Shown here one piece after another: positions 1 through 8,058 of a stretch of DNA of 23,190 bases. This stretch comes from CAZONU01 sp965370045 (lineage in GTDB: Bacteria; Planctomycetota; SZUA-567; JAKLDR01): the NCBI GenBank assembly GCA_965370045.1, contig CBDUSI010000074.1, forward strand, positions 1 to 23,190. The letters are read 5' to 3'. Every line of letters starts with the position of its first letter. The first letter of the stretch is position 1. A program made the translations under genes and the position numbers. The notes under the pieces were generated by a model. It worked only from the letters and a program-made list of their open reading frames with translations. It had not been told where the DNA came from and ran no database searches.

Positions 1-1
1 G

Positions 2-175
2 CCCAGCCTGGAGGACGACCAGTACCAGCTGCGCAACGAGGCGGCGCTGACCACGGCGCTGGGCGCGGGCTGGAGCCTGAAGATCTCCAACGTGTTCGAG
101 TACGACAACCAGCCGCCGGTCGGCGTGAAGAAGACCGACCGCATCTGGATACTGGGGCTGCAGTACACGTTCTGA
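2..175 (+). CDS. DUF481-type outer-membrane protein, 3' end only
   Basis: The last 57 codons of a gene that begins before the window are open in frame 2 and end at TGA 173-175. The peptide alternates polar and hydrophobic residues, as in beta strands. It contains LKISNVFEYDNQPP and ends in WILGLQYTF, with a terminal phenylalanine typical of outer-membrane beta-barrels recognised by the BAM machinery. The wording closely resembles the C-terminus of DUF481 (YdiY-like, putative salt-induced outer-membrane) proteins, where the final strands read 'LK.s....yd..P....k.tD....lgl.y.F'. The family assignment comes from recognising this tail alone, because the rest of the gene is not visible. It probably lies in the outer membrane. 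It is followed by a 69-base gap and an unrelated hypothetical gene. Confidence 0.7.
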   Translation, partial: PSLEDDQYQLRNEAALTTALGAGWSLKISNVFEYDNQPPVGVKKTDRIWILGLQYTF

Positions 176-244
176 ACCCGAAACCCGCCGTAAACGAGTG
201 AACCTTCGCCCGCCTGCCCGCGTTGGGAAGGGTGGGGGAAGGCG

Positions 245-949
245 ATGGGTGAGACCAAGCCCAAATCCTGGAAGCGCGACCTGGCGCGGGCGGTGCTGCT
301 GGCCGCGTTGCTGATCGGCCTGCCCGCGATCGGGATGGCGGGAGCGCATTATCGCAAGCACATCCAGGCATGTTATTGGGCGTGGAAGTGGACGCGGGGG
401 AAGCAGCCTTCATTTGATTTGTGCGACAAGTTGCATGACCATGACATCGAACCGTCATACTCCGCGGCCAAGGTTGCTCATAGGCTCGCCTATAGCTGGG
501 CCCCGGATGAAAAGAGGAAGCTGCGCGCGGCTTGGAGGGTGGCAGCGCATTTCGGTCTTCGTGAGCTTTACACACTGGCAACAGTCGACGGCGATGATTC
601 CCCAGCCGGAAGGATTCTAAGAGAATGGCTCGCAGAGATCACAGGAAGTGGATTTGACACTGCCACGGCCCGGGAAGAGGGATTCACCAACGTTTCCGAT
701 GACTGGTATCCACCCGAAGATTACACTGAGAATGTGTTTCGTCCCCGGCGGCCCTTCCTCCTCGACTTTGGCAGTTACAGGATCTTCGGGTATGCCAGCT
801 GGAAGAGACCGAGCCATGAAAGCCCCTGGTATCGGGAACTGCGCGAGGACACATGTACTGTCCACCGCCTCCCCGGCCCCTGGCGCGATTTGCCACCGGC
901 GCTGAAGCCGGAGCCTGTCAAGTTCGAATGCCATTACAGACCGCTCTAA
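245..949 (+). CDS. Hypothetical membrane-anchored protein
   Basis: This 234-residue protein was not recognised. Residues 1-12 are basic and are followed by one hydrophobic segment (about 15-34, AVLLAALLIGLPAIGMAGA), so it is either anchored as a type II membrane protein or secreted. The rest is soluble and rich in Trp, Tyr, Arg and Pro, with a Trp/Ala-rich helical part (about 70-130) and a Pro/Arg-rich C-terminus. The ATG is preceded by a purine-rich stretch (GGGGGAAGG) at suitable spacing. Base composition is clearly less GC-rich than in the neighbouring genes (for example around 365-460 and 540-600), and codon third positions include many A and T. That suggests a recently acquired or fast-evolving orphan gene. 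No promoter could be assigned, and the next gene has its own promoter, so it is probably not part of the downstream operon. Confidence 0.7.
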   Translation: MGETKPKSWKRDLARAVLLAALLIGLPAIGMAGAHYRKHIQACYWAWKWTRGKQPSFDLCDKLHDHDIEPSYSAAKVAHRLAYSWAPDEKRKLRAAWRVAAHFGLRELYTLATVDGDDSPAGRILREWLAEITGSGFDTATAREEGFTNVSDDWYPPEDYTENVFRPRRPFLLDFGSYRIFGYASWKRPSHESPWYRELREDTCTVHRLPGPWRDLPPALKPEPVKFECHYRPL

Positions 950-977
950 GCCGTCTCTCCACAGCCTTTCCCTCTGA

Positions 978-1006
978 TTGACACGCCTCGCCGGCCCGGC
1001 TAGGAT
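978..1006 (+). promoter_or_regulatory. Sigma-70 promoter of the tyrA-pur operon
   Basis: TTGACA (978-983), a 17-base spacer and TAGGAT (1001-1006). The -35 box is a perfect consensus match and the -10 box matches 4 of 6. Transcription should start near 1013, just before the AGGAGG ribosome site at 1015-1020 that serves the GTG at 1029, giving a very short leader. Finding the promoter here also argues against the upstream in-frame TTG at 978 as the tyrA start. Confidence 0.75.
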
Positions 1007-1028
1007 TCCTCCCCAGGAGGGCATTCGC

Positions 1029-1883
1029 GTGGCGCAGCAGTTCGATAAGATCAGCATCATGGGAGTGGGGCTGCTCGGCGGAGCAGTGGGCCTGGCCGCG
1101 AAGAAGGCCGGCATCGCCGGCCACGTGACCGGTTACTGCCGCCGGGGCGAGGCCGCCCACGCGGCCCTGGAGGCCGGGGCGGTGGACGAGTGCCCCACCG
1201 ACCCCGTGAAGGCGGCCGAGGGCGCCGATTTCGTGGTGCTATGCACCGGGCCGGAGTCCGTCCCCGAGCTGGTCGGCAAGATCGCCGACGCGCTGGCCGA
1301 TAACGCCATCGTCACCGACGTGGCCAGCGTCAAGAGCCGGGTAGTAGCCGGCTGCATCGAGGCCCTGGGTCGCCGGGCCCGCTTCGTGGGCTCGCATCCG
1401 CTGGCCGGCTCAGAGCAGCGCGGCGTCGAGAACTCCGCCGATATTGACCTTTCCGGCGCGCTCTGCGTGGTGACCCCCAACCGCTCCACCGATCCCGGGG
1501 CGCTGGAGGCGGTGAAGGGATTCTGGTCCGCGCTGGGCATGCGCGTTGCCGAACTCGGCCCCGAGGAACACGACGCGCGCCTGGCGCGCACCAGTCACCT
1601 GCCGCACATGACCGCCGCGTCGCTGGCCACGCTGGTCGAGAAGGGCGACGAGCCCTTTTGCGCTACGGGCTTCCGCGACGCGACCCGGGTGGCCGCCGGC
1701 GACCCGGCCATGTGGACGGAAATAGCGCTTTCCAACCGCGAGGCGCTGGCCGCCGAGCTCTACAAGCTGGCCAAGCGCCTGCAGGGCGCGGCCAACCTGC
1801 TCACCGCGGCCGACCGCGAGGGGCTGCGCAAGTTCCTGGAGGCCGGCGCCGTCCGGCGCGGCGAAGTAGTCAAGGGGGAATAG
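1029..1883 (+). CDS. tyrA: Prephenate dehydrogenase family protein
   Basis: This NAD(P)-dependent enzyme oxidatively decarboxylates prephenate (or dehydrogenates arogenate) in tyrosine biosynthesis, in the cytoplasm. It has 284 residues from the GTG at 1029, chosen because AGGAGG lies 8 bases upstream and a promoter covers the alternative upstream start. The N-terminal Rossmann domain has the GVGLLGG loop (residues 12-18). GSHPLAGSE (121-129) carries a conserved active-site His123, and SHLPH (189-193) lies in the helical dimerisation domain. GFRDATRVAAGDPAMW (214-229) is also typical of TyrA. No chorismate mutase or ACT domain is present, so this is the short monofunctional form, with no visible feedback-sensing domain. 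The stop codon directly abuts the GTG of purSL (TAG-GTG), so tyrosine and purine synthesis genes are probably co-transcribed. Prephenate versus arogenate specificity cannot be told from sequence alone. Confidence 0.9.
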   Translation: MAQQFDKISIMGVGLLGGAVGLAAKKAGIAGHVTGYCRRGEAAHAALEAGAVDECPTDPVKAAEGADFVVLCTGPESVPELVGKIADALADNAIVTDVASVKSRVVAGCIEALGRRARFVGSHPLAGSEQRGVENSADIDLSGALCVVTPNRSTDPGALEAVKGFWSALGMRVAELGPEEHDARLARTSHLPHMTAASLATLVEKGDEPFCATGFRDATRVAAGDPAMWTEIALSNREALAAELYKLAKRLQGAANLLTAADREGLRKFLEAGAVRRGEVVKGE

Positions 1884-4742
1884 GTGTTTCACCGCATCGA
1901 GATAGCGCTCAAGCGCGGCGCGCCCGACCCCGCCGGAGAGGCGGTGGTCGCCGAGGCCAAGCACCTCGGGGTGAGCGGCATCGAGTCCTGCCGGACGGTG
2001 CGCGTCTACGTGCTGGAGGCCGACTGGGACCGGGAGGCGGCCGAGCGCGCCGCGCGCGAGCTCCTGGCCGACCCGGTGGTGGACGTCTTCCGCGCGGACT
2101 GGCCGGTGCTCGACGAGTCCGGCGCCCAGGTGCTGGAGGTGGTCCGCCGGCCGGGGGTGATGGACCCGGTGGCGGCCAGCGTGGTCAAGGGGCTCTCGCT
2201 GCTGGGGCTGGCCCCCAAGAGCATCAGCACCGCCCGCAAGTACGTCTTCCGGGGCTCGGCGTCCATGCGCGACCTGGGCGTGCTGGCCGACAAGCTGCTG
2301 GCCAACGCGGTCATCGAAGACGTGGTCTTCGGCACCCCGCCGCTGGACGCGCCCGCCGAGGTCAACTACGAGTTCAAGGAGGTCTTCGTTCCGATCCGCG
2401 AGCTCGGCGACGAGGCGCTCATGGAACTGTGCGCCAAGATGCAGCTCTTTCTCAACGTCGAGGAGATGCGCACCATCCGCGACCACTACCAGGCGCAGGG
2501 CCGCGACCCCCGCGACGTGGAGCTGGAAACCCTGGCCCAGACCTGGAGCGAGCACTGCCAGCACAAGACCTTCCGCGGCCTGATAGACTTCGACGGCCGG
2601 CGCATTGAGAACTTGCTGAAGAGCACCATCGCCAGGGCCACCCACGAGCTCAAGAAGAGCTGGTGCTGGTCGGTCTTCAAGGACAACGCCGGGGTGATCG
2701 CCTTCGACGGCGACTGGGGCCTGGCCTTCAAAGTCGAGACCCACAACCACCCGTCGGCCATCGAGCCCTACGGCGGCGCGGGCACCGGCATCGGCGGGGT
2801 CATCCGCGACATCATGGGCACCGGGCTGGGCGCCAAGCCCATCGCCAACACCGACGTCTTCTGCTTCGGGCTGCCGGGCACGCCGCCCGACGCGGTGCCG
2901 GCCGGGGCGCTGCACCCCGCGCGGGTGATGCGCGGCGTGGTCAGCGGCGTGCGCGACTACGGCAACAGGATGGGCATCCCCACGGTGAACGGCGCGGTTT
3001 ACTTCGACGAGCGCTACACCGGGAACCCCCTGGTCTACTGCGGCACGGTGGGGCTGATTAAGCGCGAGCACGTCGAGAAGCAGCCCCGCAAGGGCGACCT
3101 GGTGGTCGTCGCCGGGGGGCGCACCGGGCGCGACGGGATTCACGGGGCGACTTTCTCCAGCGGGGAGCTCACCGAGGACTCCGAGATGGTCTCCTCCGGG
3201 GCGGTGCAGATAGGCAACGCCATTGAGGAGAAGCGCCTGCTGGACGTGCAGCTTCAGGCCCGCGACGAGGGGCTGTACAATGCTGTCACCGACTGCGGCG
3301 CGGGGGGGCTCTCTTCGGCAGTAGGAGAGATGGGCGAGGAACTCGGCGCGGAAGTCGAGATTGAGAAGATCCCGCTCAAGTACCAGGGACTCTCCTACAC
3401 GGAAATCTGGATCAGCGAGGCCCAGGAGCGCATGGTCTTTGCGGTGCCCCCCGGGAAGATCGACCGCTTCCTGGAGGTATTCCGCGCCGAGGACGTGGAG
3501 GCCACGGTCATCGGGAGCTTCACCGGCAGCGGCCGCCTGGCGCTCAGGTACGGGGGCCGTCAGGTCTGCGACCTGGACATGAGGTTCCTGCACGGGGGCA
3601 TGCCCAAGGTGGTCCGCAAGGCCGAGTGGCGCGCTCCGCAGACGGAGGCGCTCTCGATCTCCGAGGCCGGCAACCACACCAAGGACCTCACCGGAATTCT
3701 GGCCATGCCCAACGTGGCCTCCAAGGAGTGGATAGTCCGCCAGTACGACCACGAGGTCCAGGGCGCCACGGTGATCAAGCCCCTGGTGGGGGTGAACTCC
3801 GCGGGGCCCGGCGACGCGGCCGTCCTGGCGCCGCTGCCCGCCGCGCGCAGCGGCGTGGCCATCGCCTGCGGCTGCAATCCGCGCTACGGCGACCTCGACC
3901 CCTACTGGATGGCGGCCTCGGCCATCGACGAGGCCCTGCGCAACGCCGTCGCCGTGGGCGCCGACCCCCAGCGCACCGCGCTGCTCGACAACTTCTCCTG
4001 GGGCAACACCGACAAGCCCGACCGCCTGGGGGCGCTGGTCCGCGCGGCGGAGGCCTGCTACGACTTCGCCAAGGCCTTCGGCACCCCCTTCATCAGCGGC
4101 AAGGACAGCCTCAACAACGAGTACGGCGCGGGCGGCAAGACCGTCTGCATCCCGCATACGCTGCTCATCTCCGCGATGGGCATCGTCCCCGACCTCTACC
4201 GGGCGACGACCTCCGATGCCAAGAAGGCCGGGAACGCGGTATTCATGGCGGGGGTGACCCGCGACGAGATGGGCGCCAGCCACTACGCGGCCGTGCACGG
4301 GCAGACCGGCGCGAACGTGCCCCGGGTGGACAAGGAACTGGCGCCCAAGCTTTTCCGCAAGCTGCACGGGGCCATAATCGCCGGGCTGGTGCGGGCCTGT
4401 CACGACCTTTCCGAGGGCGGGCTGGCCGCCGCCGCCGCGGAGATGTGCATCGGCGGCGAGTTGGGCATGGAGCTGGAGCTGGCCCGCGTGCCGACCGCCG
4501 ACGGGAAACTCGACGACGTCCGGCGGCTCTTCTCCGAGAGCAACAGCCGCTTCCTGGTGGAGGTCGACGGGGAGAAAGTGGCCCGCTTCGAGAAGTGGAT
4601 GGCGGGACTGCCGGTGGAGCAGATCGGGGAGGTCACCGCCGGGCCCTACCTGGTAATCCGCAGCCTGGAGGGCGCGCCGACCGTCAGCGCCACCTGGCAG
4701 GACTTGAAAACCGCTTGGCAGGGAACCTTTAAGGATTGGTAG
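1884..4742 (+). CDS. purL: Phosphoribosylformylglycinamidine synthase, PurS-PurL fusion
   Basis: FGAM synthase catalytic subunit (fourth step of purine synthesis: ATP-dependent amidation of FGAR using ammonia from PurQ). At 952 residues it is longer than the usual small PurL (about 740) and much shorter than the single-chain PurL of E. coli (about 1,300). The N-terminal ~80 residues (RIEIALKRG..., then VRVYVLEADW) look like PurS, and a second, weaker PurS-like stretch spans about 85-195. The catalytic part follows: WSEHCQHKTF (about 217-226), VETHNHPSAIEPYGGAGTG (about 284-302, ATP/metal site), DCGAGGLSSAVGE, GKDSLNNEY (about 739-747) and CHDLSEGGLAAA (about 839-850). No glutaminase domain is present; purQ lies downstream in the same operon. 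The GTG start abuts the tyrA stop, and the preceding AAGGGGGAA can serve as ribosome site. The PurS fusion means a separate purS gene should be unnecessary. Confidence 0.96.
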   Translation: MFHRIEIALKRGAPDPAGEAVVAEAKHLGVSGIESCRTVRVYVLEADWDREAAERAARELLADPVVDVFRADWPVLDESGAQVLEVVRRPGVMDPVAASVVKGLSLLGLAPKSISTARKYVFRGSASMRDLGVLADKLLANAVIEDVVFGTPPLDAPAEVNYEFKEVFVPIRELGDEALMELCAKMQLFLNVEEMRTIRDHYQAQGRDPRDVELETLAQTWSEHCQHKTFRGLIDFDGRRIENLLKSTIARATHELKKSWCWSVFKDNAGVIAFDGDWGLAFKVETHNHPSAIEPYGGAGTGIGGVIRDIMGTGLGAKPIANTDVFCFGLPGTPPDAVPAGALHPARVMRGVVSGVRDYGNRMGIPTVNGAVYFDERYTGNPLVYCGTVGLIKREHVEKQPRKGDLVVVAGGRTGRDGIHGATFSSGELTEDSEMVSSGAVQIGNAIEEKRLLDVQLQARDEGLYNAVTDCGAGGLSSAVGEMGEELGAEVEIEKIPLKYQGLSYTEIWISEAQERMVFAVPPGKIDRFLEVFRAEDVEATVIGSFTGSGRLALRYGGRQVCDLDMRFLHGGMPKVVRKAEWRAPQTEALSISEAGNHTKDLTGILAMPNVASKEWIVRQYDHEVQGATVIKPLVGVNSAGPGDAAVLAPLPAARSGVAIACGCNPRYGDLDPYWMAASAIDEALRNAVAVGADPQRTALLDNFSWGNTDKPDRLGALVRAAEACYDFAKAFGTPFISGKDSLNNEYGAGGKTVCIPHTLLISAMGIVPDLYRATTSDAKKAGNAVFMAGVTRDEMGASHYAAVHGQTGANVPRVDKELAPKLFRKLHGAIIAGLVRACHDLSEGGLAAAAAEMCIGGELGMELELARVPTADGKLDDVRRLFSESNSRFLVEVDGEKVARFEKWMAGLPVEQIGEVTAGPYLVIRSLEGAPTVSATWQDLKTAWQGTFKDW

Positions 4743-4746
4743 AGCT

Positions 4747-5202
4747 ATGACCGACGAAGCATCCGGCAAGGGCAAGGGCATGGGCTGCGTCATCGCCATC
4801 GTGGTCGGGCTGATACTGGTGCTCGCATTAGTAGTGGGCGCGGGCGTGGCGGGGTACTTCTACTGGATGAAGAGCTCGACGACCGTGGGACCCGAGCCGA
4901 TACCGGGCACCGGTCCCGCGCGGCCCGGCGACACCAAGCTGGAGGTGACCGTCCAACTCACCGGCACCGGCTTGGGCGGGACCTTGTACACGGTCGAGGG
5001 GGACATCCGCGAGGGCGACGTGGCCCTCAAGGAGCTGATGGAGGAACTGGCCGCCGAGGCCGGGAAGAACGACCGGGAGCTGGTGGTAAAGCTGGAGGCC
5101 GTGCCCGACGCGGGCATTAGCGACAAGGCCGTGGAAGCCGCCAGGGATATCTGCCGTAAGGCGGGCGCCAGGCTGGAAGCGCCAGAGGCGGAAAGACCTT
5201 GA
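4747..5202 (+). CDS. Single-pass membrane protein with one ExbD/TolR-like domain
   Basis: A 151-residue protein with a short Lys/Gly-rich N-terminus, one strongly hydrophobic helix (about 13-41), a Pro-rich linker (48-62) and a small soluble domain (64-145). The soluble domain reads as strand (LEVTVQLTG), strand (TLYTVEGD), a helix with the ELMEELAAEA pattern, strand (ELVVKLEAVPDA), then a helix ending DICRKAGA. That order (beta-strand pair, helix, strand ending near a Pro/Asp, helix ending in A-G) resembles the periplasmic domain of ExbD/TolR. This is fold-level resemblance by eye, not a demonstrated homology. The transmembrane Asp essential for proton coupling in ExbD is not visible, and no exbB/tolQ gene is nearby. 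It lies 4 bases after purL, and its TGA overlaps the TTG of the next gene, which carries four related domains. Confidence 0.85.
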   Translation: MTDEASGKGKGMGCVIAIVVGLILVLALVVGAGVAGYFYWMKSSTTVGPEPIPGTGPARPGDTKLEVTVQLTGTGLGGTLYTVEGDIREGDVALKELMEELAAEAGKNDRELVVKLEAVPDAGISDKAVEAARDICRKAGARLEAPEAERP

Positions 5203-6536
5203 GCGAACGCACCTCCGGCAGCGGCTGGATCGTCGCCGGCGTAATCGCCGGGGCGGGGGTGCTGCTGGTGGCGGTGCTTGGCGTGGTCGCGCTGGTGGCC
5301 TTTAGGTTCCTGTCTGCCGCCGAGCCGGGGCGGGCGGCTTCGCCGCCGCTCTGGCGAGAGTTGGTGATGATCGAGTGCGACGCCGACGGCAAGGTCAAGT
5401 ACCAGGTCGGCGAGCGGACGGTGAAGAGCGAGGCGGAGCTGACGGCCGAACTCAAGCGCATCATCCCCCAGCGCGAGTTCCGCAAGGGTGACGGCATCGA
5501 GGTGTCATTCATGATAACCTCGGCCGTGACACTGGACGGCGATTCCTTCAGCCAGAAACAGTTGGACAGGGCCAAGGCCGCCTGCGAGGCCGCTGGCGCC
5601 AGGGTTATAATCCCCAAGGGGCCGATGCAGACGAGTCCCATGACCCTGATTCTGGACACGACGGAGAGCGGGCGCATTCAGTACAAGCTGGGCTCGAAGA
5701 AGATTCTCAATAACGAGGATGATCTCCGCAAGGCCCTTGCCAGACTCGTCAAGGAGCGCGGAGATGTCTCAGTCCAGATCGAGCTCGGCATCTTGAGCGG
5801 CGTGTTCCAGGGCGAGTTGGACGCAGCCAAGGCCGCCTGCGAGGCCGGCGGCGCCACGGTAGTGGCGCTGCCCAAGCTGCTCGACCCGCAGATGGCCACC
5901 ATGAGCAGATCCGGGAAACGCAGCGCCAACGTACGCATCATGGTTGTGGGCGTCCGCGACGGCGTGTTTCAGTTCCGGACGGCCGGCAAGCTGGTCGAGG
6001 GCGAGAGCGAACTCACTAAAGCCCTGCGAAAGAGAATCGCCGAAATCGAGCAGGAGAAGGGCGGATTCACGCTGATAAGTCCCTGCTGGGAGCATGCTCC
6101 GGAACTCGTCATCACGTCCAAGCACGGCGCCGCGGTGACCAAGGCCATCGACGCGGCCGGCCCGCAGGTCTCTTGGGGTTTGGGTTTCCGCGGCGGCATC
6201 GGCCGTCGCCGGAGCAGCGACGAGAAGGCGGTTACAGTCAATATCCTCAACGCCGTGAAGGAAGGCAATCGCTACCAACTCGACTCCCGGGTCCTGGACG
6301 GCGAGAAGGCGCTCACCGAGGCCCTGCGCGTAGTGCTGGCCGATTGGCGCAAGGGCAAGAGAGACCCACAACGGTACTTCCTGCAGGTGCGCCTGCGCGT
6401 TGAGGTCAAGCCGGGAATCACGGCCACCGAGGAGCAGATCAAGCTGGCCCACCGCACGGTCGGGACTGCGAAGGTGAGCCGCCCGGCCGCCGCGGAGACC
6501 AAGAGGGTCACGGCCAAGGAGGAGAGCAAACCGTGA
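5199..6536 (+). CDS. Membrane-anchored protein with four tandem ExbD/TolR-like domains
   Basis: A 445-residue protein with a short polar N-terminus, one hydrophobic helix (about 10-37) and four repeats of the domain seen in the preceding gene, at about 54-139, 147-224, 243-327 and 344-428. The unit is a strand pair around a G-x-(hydrophobic)-x-(Y/F) turn, an E-x-E/D-L-x-x-A/E-L helix, one or two strands, and a C-terminal helix ending near A-A/G-G-A. Repeats 1 and 2 share the helix ending (D-x-AKAACEA), with AAGARVIIP and GGATVVALP after it. Repeats 3 and 4 are more divergent and lack this cysteine. The C-terminal ~18 residues are Lys/Glu-rich. The start is TTG at 5199, overlapping the previous stop as TTGA; the stop overlaps purQ as GTGA. 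Base composition is slightly less GC-rich than in the pur genes. Function is unknown. Most of the chain is expected outside the cytoplasm if the helix acts as a signal anchor. Confidence 0.85.
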   Translation: MSERTSGSGWIVAGVIAGAGVLLVAVLGVVALVAFRFLSAAEPGRAASPPLWRELVMIECDADGKVKYQVGERTVKSEAELTAELKRIIPQREFRKGDGIEVSFMITSAVTLDGDSFSQKQLDRAKAACEAAGARVIIPKGPMQTSPMTLILDTTESGRIQYKLGSKKILNNEDDLRKALARLVKERGDVSVQIELGILSGVFQGELDAAKAACEAGGATVVALPKLLDPQMATMSRSGKRSANVRIMVVGVRDGVFQFRTAGKLVEGESELTKALRKRIAEIEQEKGGFTLISPCWEHAPELVITSKHGAAVTKAIDAAGPQVSWGLGFRGGIGRRRSSDEKAVTVNILNAVKEGNRYQLDSRVLDGEKALTEALRVVLADWRKGKRDPQRYFLQVRLRVEVKPGITATEEQIKLAHRTVGTAKVSRPAAAETKRVTAKEESKP

Positions 6537-7315
6537 GCACCACCAAGGCCATGGTCCTGCGCACCGCGGGGACCAACTGCGACTACGAGACCGTCTACGC
6601 CCTGGAGACCGCCGGGGCCACGGCCGAGCGCGTGCACATCAACCGCCTGGCCGAGAAGCCGGCGATGCTCGACGAGTACGCCATCCTGGCGGTGCCCGGG
6701 GGCTTCAGCTACGGCGACGACGTGGCCGCCGGACGCATCCTGGCCGCCGAGATGATCGCCCGGCTGGGCGACGCCGTGCGCAAGTTCGTGGAGAAGAACG
6801 GGCTGGTTATCGGCATCTGCAACGGCTTCCAGGTGCTGGTCAAGACCGGCCTGTTGCCCGGCGCGGGGTTGGGCTCCGGCGCGATAACCCTCACCGACAA
6901 CGGCCGCCAGCGCTACTACGACGGCTGGGTCTGCCTGCGCTGCCTGCCCTCGCGGAGTCTCTTCACTTTAGGTCGCAACGAGGTCATCCGTCTGCCGGTG
7001 GCCCACGCCGAGGGCAAGTTCGTGACCAATAACAAGAAAACCCTCGACGCCATCGCCGCCGGCGGACAGGTTGCGATGCAGTACTGCGATCCCGACGGCC
7101 GCGCCACCGGGGAGTTCCCCGCCAATCCCAACGGCAGCCTGCTGTCCATCGCCGCGATAAGTGACGACACCGGGCAGATTCTGGGAATGATGCCCCACCC
7201 GGAGCGCTACATCTTCGGCCGCCAGGGGCCGGACTGGACCCGCAACGAGCATCCCCCGGAGCACGGCGACGGCCTGGACCTCTTCAGGAACGCGGTGCTC
7301 GCCGCCCGCAGCTGA
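6533..7315 (+). CDS. purQ: FGAM synthase glutaminase subunit PurQ
   Basis: This class I glutamine amidotransferase supplies ammonia to PurL. It has 260 residues, somewhat longer than the ~230 of Bacillus-type PurQ. The nucleophile Cys96 sits in GICNGFQ, and the catalytic His222 and Glu224 in MMPHPER. PGGFSYGDDV (about 55-64) is the typical PurQ oxyanion/contact loop. LRTAGTNCDYE near the N-terminus matches the usual 'xxPGTNCDxD' opening. The GTG start overlaps the previous stop (GTGA) with AAGGAGGAG about 9 bases upstream. It is in the same operon as purSL but separated from it by the two ExbD-like membrane proteins, an unusual break. Its TGA overlaps the ATG of rsmI (TGATG). The function is secure. 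Confidence 0.97.
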   Translation: MSTTKAMVLRTAGTNCDYETVYALETAGATAERVHINRLAEKPAMLDEYAILAVPGGFSYGDDVAAGRILAAEMIARLGDAVRKFVEKNGLVIGICNGFQVLVKTGLLPGAGLGSGAITLTDNGRQRYYDGWVCLRCLPSRSLFTLGRNEVIRLPVAHAEGKFVTNNKKTLDAIAAGGQVAMQYCDPDGRATGEFPANPNGSLLSIAAISDDTGQILGMMPHPERYIFGRQGPDWTRNEHPPEHGDGLDLFRNAVLAARS

Positions 7316-8058
7316 TGGCCCCGAACACGCCCGCGCGCGCCGAACCCGGCGTGCTCTATCTCGTGCCCACGCCCATCGGGAACCTCCGGGACGTCACCCT
7401 GCGCGCGCTGGACATCATGACCAGCGCCGACATCCTGGCCTGCGAGGACACCCGCCGCAGCGGTCAGCTTCTGGCGCTGCACGACGCCGCGCGCTCCGGG
7501 CGGATGACCAGCTACCACGAGCACAACGAGCTGGAGCGCTCGAGGGAGCTGGTTGCCGAGCTGGCCGCCGGCAAGTCCGTGGCGCTGGTCACCAACGCGG
7601 GCATGCCCTCGATAAGCGACCCCGGCTACCGCCTGGTCCGCGCGGCCGTCGATGCCGGGGTGCGCGTCGAAGCCCTGCCGGGGCCGTCGGCGGTCCCCAC
7701 GGCGCTGGCGGCCAGCGGCCTGGCCGTCGACCGCTTCGCATTTCTGGGCTACTGTCCCAAGAAGTCCGGCGCGCGCGCGCGTTTCCTGGCCGCCGCCGCC
7801 GGCCGCTCCGAGACAGTGATCTTCTTCGAGACCGCCCCGCGGCTGGCCCGCACGCTGCAGGAGGCCGCCGAGCACTTCGGGCCCGGGCGCCGCGCCGTGG
7901 TGGCCCGCGAGATATCCAAGCTCCACGAGGAACACGTTCGCGGCCGGCTCGACGAACTGGCCGCGCGCTACCGGGAGGGCAAGACCAAGGGGGAGATCAC
8001 CGTGCTGGTGAGCGGAGCGGCCCTGAGGACCGATAAAGAAAAGGCCCCGCCGCCATAG
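7315..8058 (+). CDS. rsmI: 16S rRNA (cytidine1402-2'-O)-methyltransferase RsmI
   Basis: SAM-dependent methyltransferase of the tetrapyrrole-methylase fold that 2'-O-methylates C1402 of 16S rRNA at the ribosomal P site. It has 247 residues. Diagnostic motifs are LVPTPIGNLRDVTLRAL (16-32), the E-D-T-R at 44-47, the loop LVTNAGMPSISDPG (91-104), LPGPSAVPTAL (121-131) and ISKLHEEHVRGRL (200-212). In most RsmI proteins the 91-104 loop begins SDAGTP; here Asp is replaced by Asn94 and Thr by Met97, which may slightly alter the cofactor pocket. The ATG overlaps the purQ stop (TGATG), so translation is coupled. The gene is the last in the operon, and a hairpin terminator begins inside its final codons. 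Confidence 0.93.
   Translation: MAPNTPARAEPGVLYLVPTPIGNLRDVTLRALDIMTSADILACEDTRRSGQLLALHDAARSGRMTSYHEHNELERSRELVAELAAGKSVALVTNAGMPSISDPGYRLVRAAVDAGVRVEALPGPSAVPTALAASGLAVDRFAFLGYCPKKSGARARFLAAAAGRSETVIFFETAPRLARTLQEAAEHFGPGRRAVVAREISKLHEEHVRGRLDELAARYREGKTKGEITVLVSGAALRTDKEKAPPP

Noticed and set aside
978..1028. TTG at 978 as the tyrA start
   Set aside because: It falls on the -35 box of the promoter. The GTG at 1029 has AGGAGG at 8 bases and starts directly before the Rossmann strand.
1410..4799. A 1,129-codon open frame on the minus strand opposite tyrA/purL
   Set aside because: It is the mirror of a high-GC coding frame: its product is repetitive in Val, Gly, Leu, Arg and His with no motif, while the plus strand encodes unmistakable TyrA and PurL.
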